Source of the DNA: Parasphingorhabdus litoris DSM 22379
GTDB taxonomy: Bacteria; Pseudomonadota; Alphaproteobacteria; Sphingomonadales; Sphingomonadaceae
DNA length: 64,000 nucleotides
Direction of reading: 5' to 3'
NCBI RefSeq assembly: GCF_020906275.1
Contig: NZ_CP086727.1
Span: 1,364,001-1,428,000 of the forward strand
The position numbers were made by a program, and so were the translations under genes. Below are positions 43,687-56,595 of the stretch, piece after piece. The notes under the pieces are model-generated. The model was not told the DNA's origin. It was given only the letters and a program-made list of their open reading frames with translations, and did not search any database. Each line of letters opens with the position of its first letter. The stretch's first letter is position 1.

Positions 43687-45443
43687 GCCATTTCAGTTTG
43701 GGCTTCGGCCCGCTGCATTTCGGCCTCTTTCTGATCGGACAGATATTTGTGCACAGCCTGAATAACCACAGAGCCTTCGCCGACGCCCGATGCGACCCGC
43801 TTGACCGAACCGGATCGCACATCGCCGACGGCAACAACACCGGCGCGACTGGTCATATAGGGGCTGTCAGTTGGTTCGCCTTTACAGTCACTACCTGTGC
43901 GTATGAAGCCGCAGCCATCCAATTGTAGGCAGTCGCCAATCCAACCGGTATTGGGAACCGCGCCGATCATGACGAAGACATTGCGGATATCCCTGTCCTC
44001 AATACCTTCCGGTCCTTTCCAGCGCAGGGATTCCAGATGGTTTTCACCGATCAGTTCCGTGATCGCCGTTCCGAACCGTATCGTGACTTTCGGTGAGGCT
44101 TCGAGACGATCGATAAGATAGCTCGACATGCTGGCGGCCAGACTGTTGCTGCGGATCAGCAGGTGCACATGTTTTGCGGTCTGGGAGAGGAACATGGCTG
44201 CTTGTCCAGCACTGTTTCCACCACCGATAACCGCGACTTCCTCATTCTGGCATAGCTTCGCTTCCATGGGTGTAGCGGCGTAGTGAATGCCCTGGCCTTC
44301 AAACTTCTCATCATTTTCGAGATTCAGCTTGCGGTAACTGGCGCCTGTCGCAATGACCAGGGCCCGTGCGCAGATGGCCTCATCGCCTTCCAGAATGATC
44401 TTGTTATAGTCTCCGTCGCAATCGAGCCCTGTCGCATTTCGTGAAATGGCCAGCTTTGCACCGAATTTCTGCGCCTGTATCTGGGCGCGTCCAGCCAGAG
44501 CCTGACCGGAAATCCCGGTGGGAAAGCCCAGATAATTCTCAATTTTAGAGCTTGTCCCGGCCTGGCCGCCCGGCGCGAGCTTTTCGACGATGATGGTTTC
44601 CAGCCCTTCAGAAGCGCCATAAACTGCGGCAGCCAGACCGGATGGGCCCGCGCCGATCACTGCCAAATCATAAAGATGGTCCGGACGCAGTTCCTCGGTC
44701 AGACCCAGAGCATCAGCAAGCTCCTTGTCCGTAGGTGCCTTTACCAGCTGCCCATCCGGCAAAATGACAACGGGCAGATCACCGCGATCTATGCTGAACC
44801 CTTCCATCGCACTGGCGCTATCCTCATCTTCATCAATATCCAGCATCCGATGCGGATACCCGTTCCGGGTCAGGAACCGGTCAATCTGGAGCGTCAGGGC
44901 ATCCTGTTTACGGCCGATTACCGTGACACCGCCCTGTATATGCTGGATCAACCCCACGCGGCGCAGAATGAACGCCCGCATGATGATTTCCCCAATATCC
45001 GGTTCTGCCACAACCATCCGGCGAAAATCGGCGCGCTTGAAGCGAAGAACCTCTGTCACGCCGGACGCGCGTCCGCTGACCAGGATTTCGCGATCGTTGA
45101 ACAGATCAAGCTCACCGGTAAACTGGTTTTTGCGATGAACGGTAAAGACATTGGCATTGCCCTGATCATCTGTATCGAAAATCTCGACTGCACCCGATAA
45201 TATGATGAAAAAATCGACGCTTCTTTGTCCCCTCTCAAACAGCAATGCACCGTCTTTCACCGTTTCCTTTGCACAGAAGGATTGAATGCGGTCGAGATGG
45301 CTCTCTTTCAGAGTCGGGAAAGTTTGTTCTTCGCGTTGATAGGGATCCGCTCCATCGACGGTAGGAACACCGCTGTTATTTTGAGAGGGAGGGGATGGCG
45401 GGCTTTTTGGGGGCGTGGTCATGATTTTATTCTGACTGTTCAT
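43683..45443 (-). CDS. cNMP-binding domain fused to thioredoxin-reductase-like protein
   Basis: A 586-residue fusion. Residues about 40-165 are a cyclic-nucleotide-binding (Crp-type) domain with LLFERGQRSVDFFIILSGAV and FTGELDLFNDR. Residues 170-250 look like a thioredoxin/glutaredoxin-type fold (ALTLQIDRFLTRNGYPHRML, VVILPDGQLV). The rest is a flavoprotein of the thioredoxin-reductase type, with AVIGAGPSGLAAAVYG (264-269 glycines) and AVIGGGNSAGQAAMFL. The redox-active CxxC of TrxB is missing (IHYAATPMEAKLC). This is a known but uncharacterised architecture. The start at 45443 is an ATG without a clear ribosome site. It is coupled to the MFS gene. Confidence 0.88.
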   Translation of the reverse strand: MNSQNKIMTTPPKSPPSPPSQNNSGVPTVDGADPYQREEQTFPTLKESHLDRIQSFCAKETVKDGALLFERGQRSVDFFIILSGAVEIFDTDDQGNANVFTVHRKNQFTGELDLFNDREILVSGRASGVTEVLRFKRADFRRMVVAEPDIGEIIMRAFILRRVGLIQHIQGGVTVIGRKQDALTLQIDRFLTRNGYPHRMLDIDEDEDSASAMEGFSIDRGDLPVVILPDGQLVKAPTDKELADALGLTEELRPDHLYDLAVIGAGPSGLAAAVYGASEGLETIIVEKLAPGGQAGTSSKIENYLGFPTGISGQALAGRAQIQAQKFGAKLAISRNATGLDCDGDYNKIILEGDEAICARALVIATGASYRKLNLENDEKFEGQGIHYAATPMEAKLCQNEEVAVIGGGNSAGQAAMFLSQTAKHVHLLIRSNSLAASMSSYLIDRLEASPKVTIRFGTAITELIGENHLESLRWKGPEGIEDRDIRNVFVMIGAVPNTGWIGDCLQLDGCGFIRTGSDCKGEPTDSPYMTSRAGVVAVGDVRSGSVKRVASGVGEGSVVIQAVHKYLSDQKEAEMQRAEAQTEMA

Positions 45444-45540
45444 CGTGCAGATATCAAGGGGCGGTTATGCCGCTCCTCAATAGACTGTGCCGATAATTAG
45501 GCTATTGGCGGGCAGGGGATTAGTGGTTAAGGGAAGTGTT

Positions 45541-46323
45541 ATGAAAAACATGATCATCAAATCGGCTCTGTTGGGCCTCTCGGTTACCACACTCTCGGCT
45601 TGTGCAGCATTTGGCGGCGGCGGCAATGCTGGTGCAGATACGCGCTATGTCGCACGCGACGTGAACACGCTTTACAACGCTGCAAAAGACCGGCTCGACC
45701 GCGGGCAATATAAGCTTGCGGCTGCCTTATTTGATGAGGTTGAGCGTCAACATCCCTATTCCCCATGGGCCCGCCGTGCACAGCAAATGAGCGCGTTTAG
45801 CTATTATGTCGCCGGTGACTATAACAAGGCCATCGAATCATCGCAGCGTTTCCTGTCGATTCATCCCGGTAACAAAGACGCGCCTTATGCCTATTATCTG
45901 ATCGCGCTTAGCTATTACGAGCAGATCAGCGATGTGACGCGGGATCAGAAAATTACCGAGCAAGCATTGGCAACCCTGGGTGAAGTGGCGCGCCGCTACC
46001 CGAATACGCGCTATGCTGCAGATGCTCTGTTGAAGATGGATCTGGTCAATGACCATCTAGCAGGCAAGGAAATGGAGATTGGCCGTTTTTACCAGCGTCG
46101 CGGTAAATGGCTGGCAGCAACAATCCGTTTTCGCACCGTGATCGACAAATATGAGACCACAACCCACTCGCCAGAGGCTTTGATGCGGTTGACGGAATCC
46201 TATTTGGCGCTCGGCATTCCTGCAGAAGCCAAGAAAAGTGCCGCCGTTCTGGGGGCAAACTATCCCGGTTCGAAATGGTATGAGCGGGCCTATGATCTGG
46301 TCAACAAACATGGTGCAACCTGA
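45541..46323 (+). CDS. bamD: outer-membrane assembly lipoprotein BamD
   Basis: Essential lipoprotein of the BAM complex that inserts outer-membrane beta-barrels. The 260 residues start with a lipoprotein signal (TLSAC lipobox near residue 20) and contain tetratricopeptide repeats: LYNAAKDRLDRGQYKLAAALFDEVE, SYYVAGDYNKAIESSQRFL-type and VIDKYETTTHSPEAL. The ATG at 45541 follows GGGAAG. It is next to recN and ligA, the usual order in sphingomonads. Confidence 0.96.
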   Translation: MKNMIIKSALLGLSVTTLSACAAFGGGGNAGADTRYVARDVNTLYNAAKDRLDRGQYKLAAALFDEVERQHPYSPWARRAQQMSAFSYYVAGDYNKAIESSQRFLSIHPGNKDAPYAYYLIALSYYEQISDVTRDQKITEQALATLGEVARRYPNTRYAADALLKMDLVNDHLAGKEMEIGRFYQRRGKWLAATIRFRTVIDKYETTTHSPEALMRLTESYLALGIPAEAKKSAAVLGANYPGSKWYERAYDLVNKHGAT

Positions 46324-46395
46324 TTCCATGTAAATTGCCGCGGTCCATGGCCATGGGGCGTTGCAGCTAAGATAAACGTGATTTAAGAGAGGGCT

Positions 46396-50159
<3,764 letters not shown>

Positions 50160-50182
50160 ACCGAAATTTGCGGGGACCATAT

Positions 50183-51343
50183 ATGGCGAAGAAACAGGGA
50201 ATATTGAAGCAGCTCGCCAAGGATCTGGAGGCGCCGCCCGAAGTGCGCCGTTTCGGCAGCGGTTGGCTGGCCGGCTTTTTTGCGGTTGTAATGGCAATAG
50301 CAGGACTAGGCATGGTGGTCGCGCTCCGCTTTCCCGAATGGTTCGCCACGCCCGAGTTGCAGGCGGTGAAGGACTGGACCGGTTTTCGCGGAGCGGTTCA
50401 CCTATTGCTACTGGGATCTTATGCGCTGGCGCTGCTGAGCCTGCTGCTCCGCCCGCGCAAGTCTCTCGGCTTTTTTGCTCTTGCTATTGGCATAACCGCT
50501 GCGTTTCTCGGCGGCGCCAATGTGCAGCCGGAGGATACCAGAAGCTGGGGGATTTTCTTTGGTCTCGATTTCTTCATCGTCAACATGGTGGCCACTGGCC
50601 TGATGTTTGCGCCGCTGGAGCGGATATTGCCGCACAAACGATCGCAGCGTCTGTTCCGTATCGAATGGCGAGAGGATCTGTTCTACTATCTGATCAGTTC
50701 GATGATGGTGCAGGCCTTGACCTTTCTGGCGCTGGCCCCGTCTAATGTCGTGGTTGCCAATACCAATAGCTGGGATGCATTCCGGGCGATGGTTGCCTCT
50801 ATCCCTTGGATCTTGCAGTTCCTGATCGTCTTGGTGCTGACCGATCTGGTGCAATATTTCTTTCACCGGACCTTCCACCGATGGCCGTTTCTTTGGGGCT
50901 TTCACGCGGTGCACCATTCGGCCAAGTCGATGGATTGGCTCGCGGGTGCGCGGATGCATTTTATCGAGATCATATTACTGCGCGGCATCACCTCGCTGCC
51001 AATGATGACATTGGGCTTCAGCCCGTCGGTGCTTCAGGCTTACATCGCTTTCGTGTACATATACTCGTCTCTGCTGCACGCGAACATCAAGGGTGATTTC
51101 AACTGGCTGGGCCACTGGATCGCAACCCCGCGTTTTCATCATTGGCATCACGGATTGGAGCGGGAAGCATTTGATGTGAACTTTGCGATCCACTTTCCCT
51201 GGATCGACAAGCTTTTTGGAACTTTCTATCTGCCGCCATCCAAATGGCCGCAAAATTATGGAATTCCGGAAGATGTGCCGAAGGGCTATTTGAAGCAGTT
51301 CGCTTATCCCTTGACCCGCAAGAAACCTGACTATCAGGACTAG
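50183..51343 (+). CDS. sterol desaturase / fatty-acid hydroxylase family protein (first copy)
   Basis: A 386-residue membrane di-iron enzyme. It has N-terminal membrane segments (about 30-50, 70-90, 95-115, 135-155), then the histidine boxes FHRTFHR, HAVHHSAKSMDWL and HHWHHGLEREAF. These clusters bind the di-iron centre. Family members hydroxylate or desaturate sterols, fatty acids and carotenoids; sphingomonads use some of them on hopanoid or sphingolipid chains, but the substrate here is unknown. The start at 50183 follows ligA by 23 bases. A second copy is at 54258-55118. Confidence 0.88.
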   Translation: MAKKQGILKQLAKDLEAPPEVRRFGSGWLAGFFAVVMAIAGLGMVVALRFPEWFATPELQAVKDWTGFRGAVHLLLLGSYALALLSLLLRPRKSLGFFALAIGITAAFLGGANVQPEDTRSWGIFFGLDFFIVNMVATGLMFAPLERILPHKRSQRLFRIEWREDLFYYLISSMMVQALTFLALAPSNVVVANTNSWDAFRAMVASIPWILQFLIVLVLTDLVQYFFHRTFHRWPFLWGFHAVHHSAKSMDWLAGARMHFIEIILLRGITSLPMMTLGFSPSVLQAYIAFVYIYSSLLHANIKGDFNWLGHWIATPRFHHWHHGLEREAFDVNFAIHFPWIDKLFGTFYLPPSKWPQNYGIPEDVPKGYLKQFAYPLTRKKPDYQD

Positions 51344-51350
51344 TCGGTAA

Positions 51351-52469
51351 ATGGGGGACCCGGCAAATATCGATATCGGGTGGCGCAGTGCGCTGATGCT
51401 TGCGGCGGCCCTGCCGGTTTATGCCAGTATGATATTCTTGCTGGTTCGCAATGTGGAACGGCGGGCAAGTCTGTTTCTCGCGGCGACACTGTTCGCCATA
51501 GCCTTCACGCTCACACCGCAGATTATTGGCTATGCGGGCTTTTATGACGTCTGGCCGGGGCTTACCTTCTTCCCGTTCAACACGAAACTTTGGATCGCGC
51601 CGCTATTTTATCTCCATGCCTATTGCCTCATGCATGGCGGGCCGCTGGGCTGGCGGAAATATTTGCTGCTGCCGGGATTAATCCAGACGGTGTATTATAT
51701 TTGGGCGTTTACCGCTCTGGGCGATTACAAAACCAAATGGGCCTATAACGCGGCGTTTCATGAACCCTATGTGGTGCGATTTGAGACTTTTCTGGCGATC
51801 ATGTTGACTATCTTGACGGCAATTGCCGTCGTTCGCTTGATGAGGCGCTATCGCACCTATTTGCAGACCACCCAGTCGGCGGCATCCGATTTTGATCCGC
51901 GTTGGATTTCACGATTGTTCATTGTCGCGTCTGTTGCGATTTTCCTGTGGATGTTGATCGAAATTGTCGATGTGGCCATCGTCCCGCTAAGCTATAACCA
52001 GGAATATCCCTTTCAGTTGACGATCATGCTGATCGTCGCCGGGGCTGGGCTGGACGCGCTATCCTCGATACGCGAGCCCTTTCCGAAGATCAGCAATGCG
52101 CTGGGTGCGTTTTCCAGAGAATCGGAACAGCGGGATTGGGCAGCGGAAGGAAACGCCCTGGAACGGAAAGTGCGGCAGGAACAATGGTATCTCGAACCGC
52201 GATTGAATATCCGCGATGTTGCATCACGTCAGGCGAGCAATGAAAGCTATATTTCGCGTTCCTTGAATCAAGGCCTTGGTTTGACCTTTAATGCATTTAT
52301 CAATGGCCTGCGCGTTGATCATGCCAAGGATCTGCTCGGCAGGACGGATGAAAACCTGATCCAAGTGGCTTTCGCCTCCGGTTTTAACAGTAAGGCAAGT
52401 TTTAATAGGGTTTTCAAGGAAATGGCCGGTATGACTCCGACCGATTATCGTCGTAATCCAGCCAATTAA
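51351..52469 (+). CDS. membrane-anchored AraC-family transcription regulator
   Basis: A 372-residue protein with about seven N-terminal membrane helices (residues 15-240) followed by a C-terminal AraC DNA-binding domain (LNIRDVASRQASNESYISRSL with the first HTH, VAFASGFNSKASFNRVFKE with the second). The membrane region may sense an envelope signal, as in other membrane-bound AraC proteins. It starts eight bases after the sterol desaturase gene. A 21-base-spaced direct repeat lies just downstream, in front of the S41 peptidase, and is its likely operator. Confidence 0.9.
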   Translation: MGDPANIDIGWRSALMLAAALPVYASMIFLLVRNVERRASLFLAATLFAIAFTLTPQIIGYAGFYDVWPGLTFFPFNTKLWIAPLFYLHAYCLMHGGPLGWRKYLLLPGLIQTVYYIWAFTALGDYKTKWAYNAAFHEPYVVRFETFLAIMLTILTAIAVVRLMRRYRTYLQTTQSAASDFDPRWISRLFIVASVAIFLWMLIEIVDVAIVPLSYNQEYPFQLTIMLIVAGAGLDALSSIREPFPKISNALGAFSRESEQRDWAAEGNALERKVRQEQWYLEPRLNIRDVASRQASNESYISRSLNQGLGLTFNAFINGLRVDHAKDLLGRTDENLIQVAFASGFNSKASFNRVFKEMAGMTPTDYRRNPAN

Positions 52470-52472
52470 AAC

Positions 52473-52500
52473 GTCTCAAAATCCGTATTTGGGGTCTCAA
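52473..52500 (+). promoter_or_regulatory. Candidate AraC-type direct-repeat operator
   Basis: GTCTCAA occurs at 52473-52479 and again at 52494-52500, exactly 21 bases apart (two helical turns), the spacing AraC proteins use to bind two half-sites on one face. It begins three bases after the AraC stop and about 100 bases before the S41 peptidase start. Binding is not proven. Confidence 0.45.
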
Positions 52501-52601
52501 TACAGTGATTGAGGCGCAGACCAAGTGATTTTCCAACATCTGTTTTTCATGCCCCGGCCAAATGTCCGGCGCTCTGAGAAAAATCACCGATGGAGACTAG
52601 A

Positions 52602-54110
52602 ATGATCTATAGAAAAATGATTGCCACTGGCGCTTTCGCAACCGCTTTGGCTATGCCCAGCGCGGGCTGTGCGCAAAGTAACAACCAAGCGCCCGAACCG
52701 GACTATGATGCAGCCACGATGCTCACGCCCGCACAGGTTGCGAGCGATGTCGCACTGGCCGAACAAGCCTATGAGCGTATCCATCCTGGCTATACCCGTT
52801 ACACGGATGCGGAGACATTGAAAGAAGCATGGGCAGCAATTGCAGCCAAGGCAGTAGCCCAAAAAGGGATGACCATTGGTGATTTCTATTTGGAGATTCA
52901 AAAGGCGCTGACCCTGATCCGCTGTGATCATACCAAGGCAGAGCTACCGAACCAGCTAGCGAAAGAGCGTAACATCACTCCGGTCTATCTGCCTCTGCGC
53001 TGGACGCTGATCGAAGATCGGGCAATTGTTACCGTGCCAGGCGAAACCGGGCTTCGTCGCGGCGATGAGATACTGGCTATCGATGGCCGTCCGATCGCCG
53101 AGATGATAGCAGAAGTGGCTCCGTTGATTCCCGTGGATGGGTTTACCGAATGGTCGAGGCGTTCTGGTATATCGGAATCGCTGGAGTTTCGAGGCGGAGC
53201 AGTCGATCACTTCGGCGCCTTATTGTGGGATATTGAATCGTCTGCAGCCATCACCGTGGTAGGCAGCGACGGTACAAAAAGAGACGTGACTGTCAAACGG
53301 GTCATCCACAAAAAATGGACAGCGCTGGGCAAGCTTGCCGTCGATGCACCCGCCGCCAACTTCAAAGATGCGGTGGGGTTTCAGCGACTGGGTTCGAAAA
53401 GTGCCTATCTCAAAGTGGATACGTTTGTGAACTATCGGGATCCGGTGAAACCTGGAGAGCTATTCGATCCCATATTTGATGCGCTTGAAGAGGAAGGCCG
53501 GGAAAATTTGATCCTCGATCTTCGAAAAAACGGTGGTGGATCAAGCGATGCCCAACAGGCCTTGACCTCCTATCTGTTCGACAAGCCAGTAAAACTGGCA
53601 ACGGATGCGAGAGTGAAAACGCTCAATCATAAAGGTCTGGAGGACTATTTGTGGACTTGGGACAAACGAGCGATCAATCCTAACGCTTTGGGATTTCGCA
53701 AAAACGATGATGGAACTTATTCGCTACGCTCTTTCGTCGAGGATTTGGTTAAGCCAATAAAGCCCGCCAAAAATCGATTTACCGGTAAGTTGGTTGTCTT
53801 GACGAGTGACAGCAACAGTTCGGCCAGTGCATCACTTATTGCACTGTTGAAAGGAGAGGATCGGGCGATATTGGTCGGTCAACAAACCGGTGGAAGTCCG
53901 GACGGTGCTACGGGAGGATTACAGTTCACTCTGACGGTCCCTGAAAGCAAGGTACGCATGCGAATACCCATGATCCGCTACTATAATGATCTGAAAGGCT
54001 TTGATACGGGGCAGGGCATTAGACCTGATATCTCAGTGCCTTTGACCGTGGATGTTTTTCGTGCCGGTTATGACCCTGTGTTGGAAATAGCCAAAACGTT
54101 GATCAAATAA
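52602..54110 (+). CDS. S41-family (C-terminal-processing-type) peptidase
   Basis: A 502-residue exported serine protease-like protein. The N-terminus is a signal peptide (ATGAFATALAMPSAGC, with a weak lipobox). A PDZ-like segment (VTVPGETGLRRGDEILAIDGRPI) precedes the catalytic region with LDLRKNGGGSSDAQQAL and the Ser motif SDSNSSASASLIALL, followed by GQQTGGSPDG. The start at 52602 has GGAG seven bases upstream; a first ATG at 52590 overlaps the GGAG. The peptidase target is unknown. Its proximity to the AraC gene and direct repeat suggests regulation by it. Confidence 0.9.
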   Translation: MIYRKMIATGAFATALAMPSAGCAQSNNQAPEPDYDAATMLTPAQVASDVALAEQAYERIHPGYTRYTDAETLKEAWAAIAAKAVAQKGMTIGDFYLEIQKALTLIRCDHTKAELPNQLAKERNITPVYLPLRWTLIEDRAIVTVPGETGLRRGDEILAIDGRPIAEMIAEVAPLIPVDGFTEWSRRSGISESLEFRGGAVDHFGALLWDIESSAAITVVGSDGTKRDVTVKRVIHKKWTALGKLAVDAPAANFKDAVGFQRLGSKSAYLKVDTFVNYRDPVKPGELFDPIFDALEEEGRENLILDLRKNGGGSSDAQQALTSYLFDKPVKLATDARVKTLNHKGLEDYLWTWDKRAINPNALGFRKNDDGTYSLRSFVEDLVKPIKPAKNRFTGKLVVLTSDSNSSASASLIALLKGEDRAILVGQQTGGSPDGATGGLQFTLTVPESKVRMRIPMIRYYNDLKGFDTGQGIRPDISVPLTVDVFRAGYDPVLEIAKTLIK

Positions 54111-54113
54111 AAG

Positions 54114-54237
54114 GGGCGACTGACGATTTACCCCCGCACGTCAGCCGCCCTGGCCCCACCCGAACTGGTCGGTAGGTCCGTTAGCTGGGGAATAATCCGG
54201 GCGACTGGCGGAGTTTCCCCCAATCCGCCAGCCGCCC
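54114..54237. repeat. Tandem pair of hairpin repeats after S41 peptidase gene
   Basis: Two direct copies lie 85 bases apart. Copy 1 pairs GGGCGACTGACG (54114) with CGTCAGCCGCCC; copy 2 pairs GGGCGACTGGCGG (54199) with CCGCCAGCCGCCC. Each has a CCCCC loop and is followed by CTGG and a CCCCACC word. Both stems contain the same single A-C mismatch, so the copies share an ancestor. They lie between the convergent S41 peptidase and sterol desaturase genes and may act as terminators. Confidence 0.75.
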
Positions 54238-54257
54238 TGGTCCCCACCCCAAACTCG

Positions 54258-55118
54258 TTATCCGGTCGTCGTGGCAGTCTCCTTTGCTGCGAGTTCTTTC
54301 ACGCCATAGCCTCCCGTTTTATTCTCTGGGAAGATCGGCCAAGCGAGTTGCTGGCCAAGCGTTGCTGGCGCCAAATTTTCGACGCCATAGCTATCGGGAT
54401 AGCGGCGTGTGATTTTTGCTGTTCCGAACAAAACATCCCAAAAGAAAAGGAGGTTGCCGTAATTACCTTTATAGTTTGTCACACCGTCTTCGACATGGCG
54501 TCCGTGATGGGCATGGTGGGTCGCGGGTGTCGAGATGGTTCTCTCCACCAGCCACATCACGGGTGACAGCCATTTGATTTTGTAGAGCGGTGCATCCCAT
54601 GCGACATCGCTATGTGCTCCCACAATCACTGCCATTTTGACGATGATGTATCCGACATAGACCCAGCCCAAGCCAAGATAGATTAGGATCCCTGAGCACC
54701 AAATGCTCGGCATCAACAGATAGTAAAAAATATTGTTCCGATAGACCAATCGGATGCTCATATATTTCGCATTGTGATGCGCCCGATGGAGATTATAGAG
54801 AAATGGAATCTGGTGTGACAGACGATGCATCCAATATTGTGTCATATCGTCAAAAATAAGAAACAAGCCAATCGCAGCGATAAGCGGAATGTTCGCTAAC
54901 CCTCCAGCCCATTGTGGTGCCACTGCACCCATAAGAAATTGAGCAGAGATGATAATTAACGGTTGCGTGGCGACGAGTAATACTGCTGAACCGATAATCT
55001 CAACCATCGCGTCGTCAAAATTTTGCTCGGGTTTTGCAAATAATTTGGTGCGAAACAGTTCCAGCGCGCCAAAAAGGGCAAAAATGGCTGCAATCGCATA
55101 AACTTCTGGTCGCATCAT
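54258..55118 (-). CDS. sterol desaturase / fatty-acid hydroxylase family protein (second copy)
   Basis: A 286-residue membrane di-iron enzyme with about four membrane helices and the histidine boxes YWMHRLSHQ, LHRAHHNAKYMS and THHAHHGRHVEDGV, plus a tail ending in PENKTGGYG. Its boxes differ from the first copy (50183-51343), so they are not recent duplicates. The start at 55118 has a second ATG at 55115. It is divergent from the Crp/Fnr regulator gene, which could control it. Confidence 0.88.
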   Translation of the reverse strand: MMRPEVYAIAAIFALFGALELFRTKLFAKPEQNFDDAMVEIIGSAVLLVATQPLIIISAQFLMGAVAPQWAGGLANIPLIAAIGLFLIFDDMTQYWMHRLSHQIPFLYNLHRAHHNAKYMSIRLVYRNNIFYYLLMPSIWCSGILIYLGLGWVYVGYIIVKMAVIVGAHSDVAWDAPLYKIKWLSPVMWLVERTISTPATHHAHHGRHVEDGVTNYKGNYGNLLFFWDVLFGTAKITRRYPDSYGVENLAPATLGQQLAWPIFPENKTGGYGVKELAAKETATTTG

Positions 55119-55181
55119 TTGCCCTTTGGCGGAAACACTACTTGCGTTGGTTTCGTTTGTAACAGATAGCTGCTGTTCTAA

Positions 55182-55877
55182 ATGCTAAGAGGTTTGCAAT
55201 TGGGTGAATCGCGTCAAAAAATGAAATCGACCTTTGCAGCTGCCGGGTTTGTGTCCTTGCTGCCCGAAAATGTGCGAAGTCATTTGCTGGAACAGGGGCG
55301 TGTCCGTCGATATGAAAAAGGCGAATTGATTTTGCAGCGCGGCGACACCGCGCGAGAATTTTGGTTTATCGAAAGTGGTATTGTACAAATTGGTCGTTAC
55401 TCGGTTGATGGGAAGCTGACTCTGTTCGCGTTGCTGGGACCAGGTGAAAGCTTTGGGGAGCAGGGTTTTCTAGGTGATTTCCCGCGCATGGTAGATGCAA
55501 TTGCAGGGAACGACGTTAAGCTGATTGAGATCGGTGAGGCGGACTTAATGACGGCTATTGAATCTGATTCGGAAGTTGCACGTATCATGCTGAAAGCTAT
55601 GGCCAATATGGTTCAGCAAGCCTTTGACGTCATTAATGCGGGACGAAATTTTTCAACTACTGAGCGTGTTGCACAAGCGTTGCTACAGCTGCGCGTCGAG
55701 GAAAATGGCGATGTCGCAGTACCGGTTACACAGCAGGAATTATCTGAATTAGTTGGTGTATCGCGCATTTCGCTGGGCAAAGCTCTGGAAAAGTTGGAAG
55801 CTGATGGCATCATAAAGCGCCGTTATGGAAGAATCATGGTGCGGGATTGGAGTGCGCTTCTGGGTTCAAGCGACTAG
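55182..55877 (+). CDS. Crp/Fnr family transcription regulator
   Basis: A 231-residue regulator with an N-terminal cyclic-nucleotide-like domain (GELILQRGDTAREFWFIESG, LLGPGESFGEQGFLGDF) and a C-terminal winged helix (TQQELSELVGVSRISLGKALEKL). The sensor domain has no cysteines, so it is not an Fe-S FNR; ligand unknown. The start is uncertain: ATG at 55182 or ATG at 55221; neither has a clear ribosome site. Its stop overlaps that of the convergent DUF2459 gene by four bases. No FNR box is visible in the divergent promoter region. Confidence 0.88.
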   Translation: MLRGLQLGESRQKMKSTFAAAGFVSLLPENVRSHLLEQGRVRRYEKGELILQRGDTAREFWFIESGIVQIGRYSVDGKLTLFALLGPGESFGEQGFLGDFPRMVDAIAGNDVKLIEIGEADLMTAIESDSEVARIMLKAMANMVQQAFDVINAGRNFSTTERVAQALLQLRVEENGDVAVPVTQQELSELVGVSRISLGKALEKLEADGIIKRRYGRIMVRDWSALLGSSD

Positions 55878-56566
55878 TTGTCTATCTCCGCTTCCAAAAA
55901 CCATCGCATCACGCCTCCCTGAAAAGGGGTCCATATTCCCGTTCGGATCCCGGCCTGGCGGAGAACATCGCTTGTCCAGTTATTGCAGGTGTAGAAAGCA
56001 TTGTAGTGGCCATGCGCTTGGTAAAACAAATCCCGTGAACCATAGCCGGGAGACGGAATGGGGCGCTGTCCCTGATCCAGAACGAACCGTGCCTTTATTG
56101 CATCGACGATCTTTCGATATTCAGCCTCGCTGACCTTAAAACTGCGGCGATAGTGGGGATAAGCCTGTGGGTAATTAAGGTGATAAATATGCAAAAGAAC
56201 CTCATCGCTGCCAAATATCGCGCTGGCCGCGTCGCTGAATCGCAGGTCTTTCCAATGTTCCGTGTTGCGATAAACGCCGGCATGTCCCCATCCGACCAGC
56301 ATATGGCTACCATATCCTGATGGGTCATCGAGATGTTCCGGTCGAACGAGATGGCTCCAATCATAGACATCGCTGCGGATCGGCATGATGATACCGGTAT
56401 GCAGGCCATTGGTTTCTATGAACAATTCTATGCCGTCATCCGGGCTTTTCCAGAATTGATTGGCCGGCAATATACTACCGAACAGGGCGGCGATGAGATA
56501 CAGCATGATTATGGCAATCAAGCTCCGAACAATTCTCTTGGGCCATTTCATTCGAGAAGTTGCCAT
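55874..56566 (-). CDS. DUF2459 (TIGR02117) family membrane-anchored protein
   Basis: A 230-residue protein with one N-terminal membrane helix (SLIAIIMLYLIAALFGSIL) and a soluble domain containing TNGLHTGIIMPI, SHMLVGWGHAGVYRN and YTCNNWTSDVLRQAGI. This cysteine/histidine pattern is that of DUF2459/TIGR02117, sometimes found beside urease genes; function unknown, and a papain-like or NlpC-like hydrolase fold is possible. It is convergent with Crp/Fnr and divergent from phhA. Confidence 0.82.
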   Translation of the reverse strand: MATSRMKWPKRIVRSLIAIIMLYLIAALFGSILPANQFWKSPDDGIELFIETNGLHTGIIMPIRSDVYDWSHLVRPEHLDDPSGYGSHMLVGWGHAGVYRNTEHWKDLRFSDAASAIFGSDEVLLHIYHLNYPQAYPHYRRSFKVSEAEYRKIVDAIKARFVLDQGQRPIPSPGYGSRDLFYQAHGHYNAFYTCNNWTSDVLRQAGIRTGIWTPFQGGVMRWFLEAEIDN

Positions 56567-56595
56567 TGAAACCTTTTCTGCTGTAGAGTGGACCT

